Assembly (NCBI GenBank): GCA_035266845.1
Contig: DATFMP010000078.1
Location: 1-47,377, forward strand
Reading direction: 5' to 3'
Source of the DNA: DATFMP01 sp035266845
GTDB taxonomy: Bacteria > SAR324 > JACQKK01
Length of the DNA: 47,377 bases
Shown here: positions 8,672 to 16,315 of the stretch, piece after piece
How positions within the stretch are numbered: position 1 is the first letter of the stretch
How the letters are laid out: every line of letters starts with the position of its first letter
Position numbers and translations under genes: made by a program
Notes under the pieces: generated by a model
Databases searched by the model: none
Told to the model about the DNA's origin: nothing
Seen by the model: the letters and a program-made list of their open reading frames with translations, nothing else

Positions 8672-10864
8672 ATGAAACTGGGAACCAAGCTGCTGATCAT
8701 GTCCATGGTGATCGGAGTGGTGCCTGCTGCCGCCGTTGGGCTCACCAGCCGCTATGTGGCCAACGAGTCGCTGCGTGCCGGGGCTATCAACCAGTTGGTG
8801 TCCGTGCGGGACATCAAGCGGGCGCAGATCGCCGACTTCCTGCAGTTGATCCGCAACCAAGTGACCACGCTCTCCCAGGACCGCACGACGGTCGAGGCCA
8901 TGGCGGCGTTCGACGGGGCCTTTCTCGCACTGGGGGATGGGGACTACGACCTTTCCCGCAGCAAGGTTCAGAAGCTGTACATCGAGGATAACTCCAATCC
9001 GGTTGGCAAGAAGGACCGGCTCGATGCCGCCGCCGATTCGAGCGGCTACACCAAGACGCACCGCGTCTACCATCCTATTTTCCGCGACTACGTGGACAAG
9101 TTCGGCTACGACGACATCCTGCTGGTCAACCCCAGCGGCAACGTCGTCTACTCCGAGGCCAAAGGAACGGAACTGGGTACGAACCTGATGACAGGGCCAT
9201 ACGCCAAGGAGGACATCGCCGACGCCTACCGGCGCGTGCGCAAATCCGACAAGGCCGGTGCGATCGGACTGGCCGACTTCAAGGTCTATGGGCCGTCTCA
9301 TGGCGCCCCGGCGGCATTCATCGCCTCCCCTGTGCTCGACAATGGCCTCAACATCGGCGTGCTGATCTTCCGCATGCCCCTGGAGAAGATCGACGCGATC
9401 ATGACCAGTCGAGCCGGCATGGGCCAATCGGGCGAGACCTACCTGGTAGGCCCCGACAAGCTGATGCGCTCGGACTCGTCGGTCGACCGCCTGCACCACA
9501 GCGTCGCAGCCTCCTTCGAGCACCCGGACGAAGGGCGCGTGGATACCCCCTCCTCGCGAGCCGCCCTGGCCGGCCAGACCGGCCTCGGCGAGATTCACAC
9601 GTACAACGGAAGCTACGTCTTGAGCGCCTATGCCCCCGTCCAGGTGGGCGGCCTCAAGTGGGCGCTGATCAGCGAGATCAGCGAGAACGAGGCATTCGGT
9701 GCAATGAATCGGCTGGACCGCCTGATGGGCGTACTCGGATTGGTGCTGGTCATCGGGCTTGCGCTGCTCACCCCGTTGCTTAGCCGCACGGTGGCCAACT
9801 CGGTGATCCAACCCATCCGCAAGGTGATCGAGGGCATCACATCCGTCTCGGATCAGGTCAACTCGGCGGCCGGCCAGATCTCCACCTCCAGCCAGACCCT
9901 CTCGGAGAGCGCGTCGGACCAGGCTGCCAGCCTGGAGCAGACCTCCTCCTCGCTGGAGGAGATGTCGTCCATCACGCGCCGCAATGCCGAAAACTCACGC
10001 GAGGCCGACTCTCTCTCCACGGACGCGCGGAGCTATGCCGAGCTTGGCACCGGCACCATGCAGCGCATGGGCGAGGCCATCAAGGAGATCAAGAGCGCCT
10101 CGGACCAGACCGCGCGGATCATCAAGACCATCGACGAGATTGCCTTCCAGACCAACCTGCTGGCGCTGAATGCCGCCGTCGAGGCGGCCCGCGCGGGGGA
10201 TGCGGGCAAGGGCTTTGCCGTGGTGGCGGAGGAGGTGCGCAACCTGGCCCAGCGCAGCGCGGCGGCCGCGCGCGACACCAGTGCCCTGATCGAATCGGCC
10301 CAGCAGAAGGCCGACCAGGGCGTGCAGGTAACGTCCGAAGTGGAACAGGTGCTGAGCGACATCCACCGCACCATCGAGAAGCTGCACGGGCTGGCCCGAG
10401 AGGTGGCCTCCGCCAGCAGTGAGCAGGCACAGGGCATCGATCAGGTGAATGCGACCGTGGCGCACATGGACCGCGCCACCCAGAGCAACGCCGCCAGCGC
10501 GGAGGAAACCGCGGCTGCCAGCCAGGAGTTGTCCTCCCAGGCCGATCAGCTCAAGGCCATGATGGACGACTTGGCCCGCATGGTCGGCATCCGCACGAAC
10601 GGTCGGGCCTCCGGAGCCGGCGGGACGACCGCCCGCCGCCGGGGCGGGGATCGGATCGAGGCGGTTCGGAAAGCCGGTCAGATTGCGCACGCGCCGGAGC
10701 AGCGCCGGCCGGCGCCGACCGCCAGCACCAAGCCGCCCGGCCGACGTGAAGCGGCCGGCGCGAAGACTGCGAGCCTGCGCGAGCGCATCGAGGACGACCG
10801 CGAGGACCGGCCTGAAGTGCCGGGCCAACTGGACGATTCGGACTTTCGGGATATCGACGCCTGA
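8672..10864 (+). CDS. Methyl-accepting chemotaxis protein
   Basis: A 730-residue chemoreceptor. It has an N-terminal membrane anchor (about residues 7-27), a large periplasmic sensor region of about 320 residues resembling a double-Cache domain, a second membrane segment (about 350-368) and a cytoplasmic HAMP-plus-signalling coiled coil. The hairpin tip that contacts CheA and CheW (EIAFQTNLLALNAAVEAARAG, from about 488) is intact. The C-terminal 90 residues after the coiled coil are low in complexity and rich in Arg, Ala and Gly, and there is no CheR-docking pentapeptide. The ribosome site AAGGGAG lies seven bases upstream. Its ligand is unknown; the neighbouring transporter and catabolic genes make a small organic acid plausible. 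Confidence 0.93.
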   Translation: MKLGTKLLIMSMVIGVVPAAAVGLTSRYVANESLRAGAINQLVSVRDIKRAQIADFLQLIRNQVTTLSQDRTTVEAMAAFDGAFLALGDGDYDLSRSKVQKLYIEDNSNPVGKKDRLDAAADSSGYTKTHRVYHPIFRDYVDKFGYDDILLVNPSGNVVYSEAKGTELGTNLMTGPYAKEDIADAYRRVRKSDKAGAIGLADFKVYGPSHGAPAAFIASPVLDNGLNIGVLIFRMPLEKIDAIMTSRAGMGQSGETYLVGPDKLMRSDSSVDRLHHSVAASFEHPDEGRVDTPSSRAALAGQTGLGEIHTYNGSYVLSAYAPVQVGGLKWALISEISENEAFGAMNRLDRLMGVLGLVLVIGLALLTPLLSRTVANSVIQPIRKVIEGITSVSDQVNSAAGQISTSSQTLSESASDQAASLEQTSSSLEEMSSITRRNAENSREADSLSTDARSYAELGTGTMQRMGEAIKEIKSASDQTARIIKTIDEIAFQTNLLALNAAVEAARAGDAGKGFAVVAEEVRNLAQRSAAAARDTSALIESAQQKADQGVQVTSEVEQVLSDIHRTIEKLHGLAREVASASSEQAQGIDQVNATVAHMDRATQSNAASAEETAAASQELSSQADQLKAMMDDLARMVGIRTNGRASGAGGTTARRRGGDRIEAVRKAGQIAHAPEQRRPAPTASTKPPGRREAAGAKTASLRERIEDDREDRPEVPGQLDDSDFRDIDA

Positions 10865-10898
10865 GACCCGTCGCCCCCTGGCCCCTGGCGTCCGCATA

Positions 10899-10920
10899 TG
10901 CTACTCGTGCGGGCGGGGCG
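10899..10920. repeat. Second copy of the 22-base chemoreceptor-flanking repeat
   Basis: This segment begins TGCTACTCGTGCGGGC and is identical over 22 bases to 8435-8456. The two copies bracket the chemoreceptor gene. This copy lies 34 bases after its stop codon and about 70 bases before the allG-like start, where it could act in transcription start for the next operon. Confidence 0.7.
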
Positions 10921-10989
10921 CGCGCCCGGGCCGCTGCGGAGCGATTACAGGGCGCGCTGGACGCAGGGCATCCAGCCAGCGGGAGGCAC

Positions 10990-12240
10990 GTGCAATCCAT
11001 CGAAGAGGCCAACCAGGAAGCCGTGCAGCGACTGCTGCAGGGACAGGCGGTGCTGGTGGATGTGCTGCCGGCCGCGGAGGCGATCCCGGCCCTGGGCGAA
11101 CGCACCGTGCTCCATGCGGGCCCACCCATCGGATGGGAGCGCATGTGCGGGCCCCTGCGCGGTGCCGTGGCGGGCATCGCCGTGTTCGAGGGTTGGGCGC
11201 CGGACCTGGCCGCGGCGGAGCAGTTGGCCGCTTCCGGGGGCATCGCCTTCCATCCCAACCATCACTTCGATGCCGTGGGCCCCATGACGGGCCTCACCAC
11301 GCGTGGCCAAGCCGTGATGGTGGTAGAGAACCGCGCCTTCGGCAACCGTGCCTACTGCACGATCAATGAGGGTCTGGGCAAGGTGATGCGCTTCGGTGGC
11401 AACGATGCCGAGGTCGTGCGCCGCCTGCACTGGATCAGCGACGTGCTGGCACCCGCACTTTCCGCGGCCCTGCACCACGTGGGCGGGGTGGACCTGAAGG
11501 GCATCGTGGCCCGCGGGCTCACCATGGGCGACGAGATGCACCAGCGCAACGTGGCCTGCTCCAGCCTGCTGCTGCGCGCCCTTGCGCCAGCGCTGGCCGC
11601 CACCTGCACCGATCGCGAGGCCCTGGCGGAGATCCTGGGCTTCATCGCAGGCAACGACCAGTTCTTCCTCAATATGGCGATGGCCATGGGCAAGGCCCTC
11701 ACGGATCCCCTGCGGGATATCGAGGGCTGCTCACTGGTGACGGCCATGAGCCGCAACGGCACGGACTTCGGTATCCGCATGGGCGGCACGGGCGATGCCT
11801 GGTTCACGGCGCCCGTGGAGATGCCCCAGGGCCTGTATTTCCCCGGCTTCAGCGCCGCCGACGCGAACCCGGACATCGGCGATTCGGCCATCGTGGAGAC
11901 GGTGGGGCTGGGCGGATTTGCCATGGCGGCCGCGCCCGCTGTGGCGGGCTTCGTGGGGGCCGGCTCGGCCGCGGAGGCGCTCAACTACACGCGCAGCATG
12001 CGCCAGATCACGGCTGCGGAAAACGGCGAGTGGGCCATTCCCGCGCTGGACTTCGCGGGCGTGCCGACCGGCATCGATGTGCGCAAGGTGGTGGAGACCG
12101 GCTTGGCGCCGGTGATCAACACGGGCATCGCCCACCGCCAGGCGGGCGTGGGGCAAGTGGGCGCCGGCATCGTGCGCGCCCCGCTGGCCTGCTTCGAACA
12201 GGCCCTGCTCGCGCTGGGCGAACGCCTGGGGCTGGCATGA
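10990..12240 (+). CDS. allG: AllG/YlbE homologue (DUF1116)
   Basis: A 416-residue protein that matches E. coli YlbE along its whole length. Shared stretches include LLHAGPP-type LHAGPPIGWERM, VENRAFGNRAYCTINEG, GDEMHQRN, NDQFFLNMAMA and the C-terminal INTGIAHRQAGVGQVGAG. In E. coli, YlbE (AllG) acts with FdrA (AllF) and YlbF (AllH) as an oxamate carbamoyltransferase in anaerobic allantoin use. The start is a GTG with a GGGAGG site unusually close upstream. The stop overlaps the next start (ATGA). The family is secure. Whether this operon makes carbamoyl phosphate from oxalurate here is unproven, because no allantoin genes or carbamate kinase are nearby. Confidence 0.88.
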   Translation: MQSIEEANQEAVQRLLQGQAVLVDVLPAAEAIPALGERTVLHAGPPIGWERMCGPLRGAVAGIAVFEGWAPDLAAAEQLAASGGIAFHPNHHFDAVGPMTGLTTRGQAVMVVENRAFGNRAYCTINEGLGKVMRFGGNDAEVVRRLHWISDVLAPALSAALHHVGGVDLKGIVARGLTMGDEMHQRNVACSSLLLRALAPALAATCTDREALAEILGFIAGNDQFFLNMAMAMGKALTDPLRDIEGCSLVTAMSRNGTDFGIRMGGTGDAWFTAPVEMPQGLYFPGFSAADANPDIGDSAIVETVGLGGFAMAAAPAVAGFVGAGSAAEALNYTRSMRQITAAENGEWAIPALDFAGVPTGIDVRKVVETGLAPVINTGIAHRQAGVGQVGAGIVRAPLACFEQALLALGERLGLA

Positions 12241-13277
12241 GCGAAGTCGCACCAGGAACCGGGTATACCGTCGCTGCACCTGCGTCACGCCCAATGGCCC
12301 CAGCCGCAATCATGCCGGTGCGCGTGCTGGGGCCCGCGGCCCGCCTGGCGCTGCCGCAAGGCGCAGTGGGTCGCGTGCTGGCCGTCTTCCGCCGCAGCTT
12401 CTACGTGGAGATGCAAGACGGAGCACTGGCCTGTTTGGGTCCCGCCTCGCTGGGCGCGGGACCACTCAACGTCCTGTACGAACTGCCGGAAGTAGCGGGC
12501 CTCCCGTCCGATTGGGCCACCGCCGGGCTGACGGCGGGCGACCCCGTGCGCGTGCAGGGGCACACCCTGCACGTCGATGAGCGGTGGCACTTCGACCTGC
12601 AGGCGACCTGCACGTGGAGTCCCGCTCCGGTCGCGGAGCCGGATGCGCTGGGTCTGGCCTCGGGCCGGGCGCTGCTGGCGGAGGTTTGCGCAGGATCGCC
12701 CGCACCGCGGGGGCTGGGGCGGCTGTTGCCGGCGTTGCTGGCCGGAAGCGCCGCATCCGAGCAGCGGCCCGGAGTCGACGGAATGCTGCTGCGCACCGCG
12801 TTGAAGCATACACGAACACTGATGGCGTGGCTGAGCGATTGCAGTCAACCCGCTTCGTTGGGCTCCTTTGTACCGCCATCAGAACTTCTTGACCTGCTGG
12901 GCCTGGGCCCCGGCCTGACGCCGGCCGGCGACGATCTGCTGGGCGGTGCGCTGGTGGCCCTGCACGCGCTGGGGCAGAGCGGCAAAGCCGCGCAGCTTGC
13001 CGGGCACCTGCTACCCCACGCTGCCGCCCGCACGGGCCGCATCAGCGGCGCACATCTGGCCTGTGCTGCCCAAGGCTGGGGCGCGGACGCTCTGCACGAT
13101 GCGCTGGCTGCCCTGGCTGCGGGGGATCGAATCGCCCTGCACGCTGCGGTGCAGCAGCTGGACGCGATCGGGCACACCTCCGGGTGGGACGCCCTGACCG
13201 GCGCGGCAGCCTTGTGGGTCGCGCTCGCCGGTGTCCCGCGCCTCACGGCTGAACTGCATCCCACCTTGCCATGCTGA
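12237..13277 (+). CDS. allH: AllH/YlbF homologue (DUF2877)
   Basis: A 346-residue protein with the DUF2877 hallmark LGPGLTPAGDDLLGG toward the C-terminal half, plus the typical TGRISGAHL-like segment (ARTGRISGAHLACAAQG). It is the third member of the FdrA-YlbE-YlbF set. Its start overlaps the end of the allG-like gene by four bases and its end overlaps the fdrA start by seven (ATGCTGA). The three proteins are therefore translationally coupled and probably form one complex. An alternative start at the second Met (MAPAAIMPVR) is possible, since the first 20 residues look unstructured. Confidence 0.85.
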   Translation: MSEVAPGTGYTVAAPASRPMAPAAIMPVRVLGPAARLALPQGAVGRVLAVFRRSFYVEMQDGALACLGPASLGAGPLNVLYELPEVAGLPSDWATAGLTAGDPVRVQGHTLHVDERWHFDLQATCTWSPAPVAEPDALGLASGRALLAEVCAGSPAPRGLGRLLPALLAGSAASEQRPGVDGMLLRTALKHTRTLMAWLSDCSQPASLGSFVPPSELLDLLGLGPGLTPAGDDLLGGALVALHALGQSGKAAQLAGHLLPHAAARTGRISGAHLACAAQGWGADALHDALAALAAGDRIALHAAVQQLDAIGHTSGWDALTGAAALWVALAGVPRLTAELHPTLPC

Positions 13278-14812
13278 CCACTTTCGTCTGGCGTTCCTTC
13301 TATCAGGACTCCGTAGTGCTGATGCGGCTCGCGGCTACGCTGCGCGAGCGGCCGGGCGTGCACGACGTGGCCGCGCTGATGGGCACGCCGGCGAACCACG
13401 ATCTGCTGACGCAATCCGGCCTGGCCACGGAGGAAGCGGCTACCGCGGGGCCGGAGGACTTGATGCTCGTGCTCTCCGCGGACAATGCGGCCAGCAGCGA
13501 GACGGCCCTGGAAGCCGGGCGCGCGTTCCTCTCCCAACGGCGCGAGGCCGCGGCGGAAGCAGAGGCGGTGCAACCGCGCAGCCTGGATGCCGCGCTGGCC
13601 CTGCTGCCGGACGCCAACCTGGCGACCATCTCCGTACCGGGTGCCTATGCGCGCTTCGAGGCCATGCGTGCCCTGCAGCGTGGGCTGCACGTGTTCCTGT
13701 TCAGCGACAACGTTCCGCTGGCCGATGAACTGGCCCTGAAGCAGGAGGCGCTGGAGCGCGGCCTGCTGATGATGGGGCCGGACTGCGGCACGGCCTACCT
13801 GGGCGGCGTGGGGCTGGGTTTCTACAACCGGGTGCCGCGGGGCCGGGTGGGCTGCGTGGCGGCCTCCGGCACCGGCCTGCAGGCCGTGGCGTGTCACCTT
13901 GCCACACTGGGGGAAGGACTCTCCCACGCCATCGGGGTGGGCGGCCGCGACTTGTCCGCGGAAGTGGGTGGCCTGATGACGCTGGCCGCGCTGCAAGCGC
14001 TGGCCCAGGATGCCGCCACGGAAGTGATCGTGTTGATCTCCAAGCCGCCGCACCCCGGCGTGCTGCCTCGCCTGCAGGCGACGTTGGCCGAACTTCGCAA
14101 GCCGGTCGTGGTCTGCTGCCTGGGCACCGTGCCAGACGCCGCGGCCGAATCCGGCACCTGGGTGGCAACCCTGGAGGATGCCGCCGCGGCCACCTTTGCC
14201 GCTCTGCACGGCGAGGCCTGGACGCCCCGACCCTTCACCGATGCCGCCGCGGTGCGCGAGTGCCTCGCGGCCGTGCGGAGCCGGGTGCCATCCACCGGCA
14301 GCGCGGTGGTGGGGCTGTTCACGGGCGGCACCCTGGCACACGAGGCACGCCTGCTGCTGCAGCCGCACCTGGGGCCGGTGGCCTTCAATCCGCCGCCGGA
14401 CGCGGGAGGGCATCGCGTGCTGGACCTGGGGGATGACACGTACACGGTGGGTCGCGCCCACCCCATGATCGATCCGCTGGTGCGCACCCAGGCCCTGGCA
14501 CGGGCGCTGGCCGATCCTGCCACCGCCGCGGTGCTGCTGGATGTGGTGCTGGGCGTGGGGGCACACGACGAGCCGGCGGCACCCGTGGCCGCTGCGGTGC
14601 GCGCGGCCCGTGCGCGGGCCGGCCAGGCAGGCCTCGCGCCTGTGGTCGCAAGCGTGCTGGGTACAGAGGCGGACCCCCAGGGCCTGGCCACGCAGACGGC
14701 GCTGCTGCGAGATGCCGGCGTGGAGGTGCTGCCCACCAATGCGCAGGCGGCGCGCTTCGCCGCCGCGATCGTCCATCCAACTGCCGCGGCAGCCTTGCTT
14801 GGGGAGACCTGA
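13271..14812 (+). CDS. fdrA: FdrA/AllF, acyl-CoA synthetase-like subunit lacking its C-terminal tail
   Basis: A 513-residue homologue of E. coli FdrA, a protein built like succinyl-CoA synthetase. Recognisable stretches are the QDSV segment at the N-terminus, ALMGTPANHDLL, LPDANLATISVPG, FSDNVPLADELALK, MGPDCGTAYLGG, ASGTGLQ, IGVGGRDLS, GLFTGGTLAHEA and VLDLGDDTYTVGRAHPMIDP. E. coli FdrA carries a further 40 or so C-terminal residues (an NIGL...AGGNKKL segment). Here the frame stops at HPTAAAALLGET, and that tail is supplied by the next ORF, whose ATG overlaps the stop by one base. The proposed role is transfer of a carbamoyl group from oxalurate/oxamate-type substrates together with AllG and AllH. 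Confidence 0.9.
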   Translation: MLTTFVWRSFYQDSVVLMRLAATLRERPGVHDVAALMGTPANHDLLTQSGLATEEAATAGPEDLMLVLSADNAASSETALEAGRAFLSQRREAAAEAEAVQPRSLDAALALLPDANLATISVPGAYARFEAMRALQRGLHVFLFSDNVPLADELALKQEALERGLLMMGPDCGTAYLGGVGLGFYNRVPRGRVGCVAASGTGLQAVACHLATLGEGLSHAIGVGGRDLSAEVGGLMTLAALQALAQDAATEVIVLISKPPHPGVLPRLQATLAELRKPVVVCCLGTVPDAAAESGTWVATLEDAAAATFAALHGEAWTPRPFTDAAAVRECLAAVRSRVPSTGSAVVGLFTGGTLAHEARLLLQPHLGPVAFNPPPDAGGHRVLDLGDDTYTVGRAHPMIDPLVRTQALARALADPATAAVLLDVVLGVGAHDEPAAPVAAAVRAARARAGQAGLAPVVASVLGTEADPQGLATQTALLRDAGVEVLPTNAQAARFAAAIVHPTAAAALLGET

Positions 14813-15012
14813 TGCCCACCAAGCCCAAGGCAGTGCAACTGCCCACCACTCCACTCCGCGTCGTGAACCTTGGTCTCGAGCTTTTCGCCGACAGCCTGCG
14901 CGCCCAGGAAGTGCCCGTCGTGCAGGTGGCTTGGCGGCCACCCGCCGGTGGCAACCAGCGCCTCGCCACCCTGCTGGGCCGCATGTATGGCGACCGTCCG
15001 CCCGAGCGCTAG
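14812..15012 (+). CDS. Separate C-terminal tail domain of FdrA
   Basis: A 66-residue ORF whose core, VVNLGLELFADSL followed by PVVQVAWRPPAGGNQRLATLLGRM, aligns by eye with the last 45 residues of full-length E. coli FdrA (INIGLRSFALEL, PVVHYQWSPVAGGNKKLARLL). Its ATG shares one base with the stop of fdrA (TGATG), so ribosomes can re-initiate. The split does not look like a recent frameshift: the small ORF has its own N-terminal extension (MPTKPKAVQLPTTPLR), ordinary codon use and a short C-terminal addition. It probably rejoins the complex as a separate subunit. Confidence 0.8.
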   Translation: MPTKPKAVQLPTTPLRVVNLGLELFADSLRAQEVPVVQVAWRPPAGGNQRLATLLGRMYGDRPPER

Positions 15013-15617
15013 ACCTCCCCACTACGCGTATGGGTGTGCGCCTGAGGCGATGCGCCCTTCATGTCGCATCACACCAGCCGCGCTGCCACTCGCCGTGCCT
15101 GCGAGGTTGTCCATGAGTCGCTGACTGGCCTAATATTTTGCATTGTTGCGCAAATTTTTCCGTTTAACGTGTTTTTTTACATTTCACGTTGATTCTATAC
15201 GCCCCTTTCCCATGCCCTTCGGTACGTCCGTCGCCTCATTGCCACGCCCATTACTGAGCACCAGATTCCCTTAGGAATTCCAGTACATCGATATTGAAAG
15301 ATTTTCGGGCGGATTCTATTGAGAATTTATTATCGCCCATTATTTCAGATATTTCGATATGCTCGCGCGGGGTCGGCCCGCCCCAACGCCTGGCGCTTCG
15401 TGGGCGCCATGAAGCCCCATATCGTTGGGCTTCACGATGCTCGGCAATGGGCAGAAACTTAAGAAATCTGTTGACTTTGGGCCACGGTCGGATTAGGTGA
15501 CGGGCAGGGGAATTTCCGCATATTACATCGCGCCGGAAGCGGTTCGCCGTGAGAGCCGGTTCCATCCGCAAGATTGCGCGCGGGAGCCCACCACACCGAT
15601 ATTCCGGGGAGCGTGCC
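15013..15617. other. Non-coding stretch with AT-rich island and hairpins
   Basis: I find no gene in these 605 bases. Positions about 15126-15365 are strikingly AT-rich beside GC-rich neighbours. Seen directly: AACGTG...CACGTT inverted repeat (15166-15171 with 15185-15190), the palindrome TTGCGCAA (15146-15153) followed by a T tract, and a hairpin TGAAGCCC/GGGCTTCA (15410-15417 with 15427-15434, nine-base loop). A TTGACT at 15471-15476 could serve as a -35 element, but the matching -10 is weak. The region probably ends the fdrA operon and carries the promoter and leader of the formate dehydrogenase locus. Confidence 0.5.
15410..15434. other. Perfect 8-bp hairpin in the long leader
   Basis: TGAAGCCC and GGGCTTCA pair perfectly around a nine-base loop. 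No T tract follows on the plus strand, so it does not look like an intrinsic terminator. It could be a structured leader element or an operator, lying about 185 bases before the first formate dehydrogenase-locus ORF. Confidence 0.5.
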
Positions 15618-15866
15618 ATGCTCGCAGGCAAGATTCACAAGCTGGACTTGGTTGAACGCACCGTGGTTGTGCTGACGGACGACGGACGCGAGGTGACCGC
15701 CAAGGTGCCCGCCAGTGCCTCCATCGAGGTAAGCGAGCCCGAGGCCATGGGCACGATGGGCGGCACCTTGGAGGATCTCGAAGAGGGCTACCTGGTGGAA
15801 CTGGAGGTGCACGAGGCGCACGAGGATCACCCTTGCACCTGCATCTCCCTGGTGTCCATCAGCTGA
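15618..15866 (+). CDS. Small acidic protein of unknown function
   Basis: An 82-residue ORF starting at an ATG with a good ribosome site (GGGGAG, six bases upstream). The frame extends further upstream, but this start has the signal. The sequence MLAGKIHKLDLVERTVVVLTDD looks like a small beta-barrel of the KOW or nucleotide-binding kind, and the second half is acidic and ends with HEDHPCTCISLVSIS, a C-x-C near the C-terminus. I do not recognise a family. It lies 97 bases ahead of the Tat leader protein on the same strand, so it may be the first gene of the formate dehydrogenase operon and could have a maturation or metal-handling role. Confidence 0.6.
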   Translation: MLAGKIHKLDLVERTVVVLTDDGREVTAKVPASASIEVSEPEAMGTMGGTLEDLEEGYLVELEVHEAHEDHPCTCISLVSIS

Positions 15867-15963
15867 GACATATCCTTCCGCACGCGCGCCGGATGGGAGC
15901 ACCCGCCAATACAAGGCGACGGACCCACTGGGCACCACATGAACACGGGACGATGAGGTCGAG

Positions 15964-16170
15964 ATGACACACACCGATGCACCGAAGGCGGGCGTGGGCC
16001 GCCGTGGCTTCTTCACGGGATTGGCATCCGGGCTGAGCGTGGCCGCCGTGGCCCTGGGCGCGCGGAAGGTCCGTGCCGGCAGCGGCAAGTCGGTTCGCAA
16101 GCCCGAGCGCGGCCCGATCCTGTATCGCCGCACCGAGGAAATGGATCGCTACCTCAAGACGATGGACTAG
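15964..16170 (+). CDS. Formate dehydrogenase-region Tat leader protein
   Basis: A 68-residue protein with a twin-arginine motif near its start (GRRGFFTGL, residues 13-21), a hydrophobic stretch (ASGLSVAAVALGA) and a short basic tail ending YRRTEEMDRYLKTMD. This matches the small Tat-signal proteins that precede fdhA in many proteobacterial formate dehydrogenase clusters. Their exact role is unsettled; they may assist export or assembly of the enzyme. It is 145 bases upstream of fdhA on the same strand. Confidence 0.8.
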   Translation: MTHTDAPKAGVGRRGFFTGLASGLSVAAVALGARKVRAGSGKSVRKPERGPILYRRTEEMDRYLKTMD

Positions 16171-16315
16171 TGAACCGGCGTTCGAGCCGACGACCGATCG
16201 TGATCCGCCGCAGCCTCTCGTGACGAGGCGCGCATTCCGACGGCAGATCTGGCTCCGCTGGCAAGCACAGGCAACGACTACTTGAAGGTCACCTGACCGA
16301 TAGGGAGGGAACACA

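Noticed and set aside
12845..15022. Minus-strand open frame of 725 codons opposite fdrA and allH
   Set aside because: Antisense shadow of conserved genes, with no recognisable domains.
15251..15631. Possible 126-codon minus-strand gene across the AT-rich island
   Set aside because: No ribosome site or family match, and it crosses the hairpin and the start of the plus-strand small gene; treated as non-coding.
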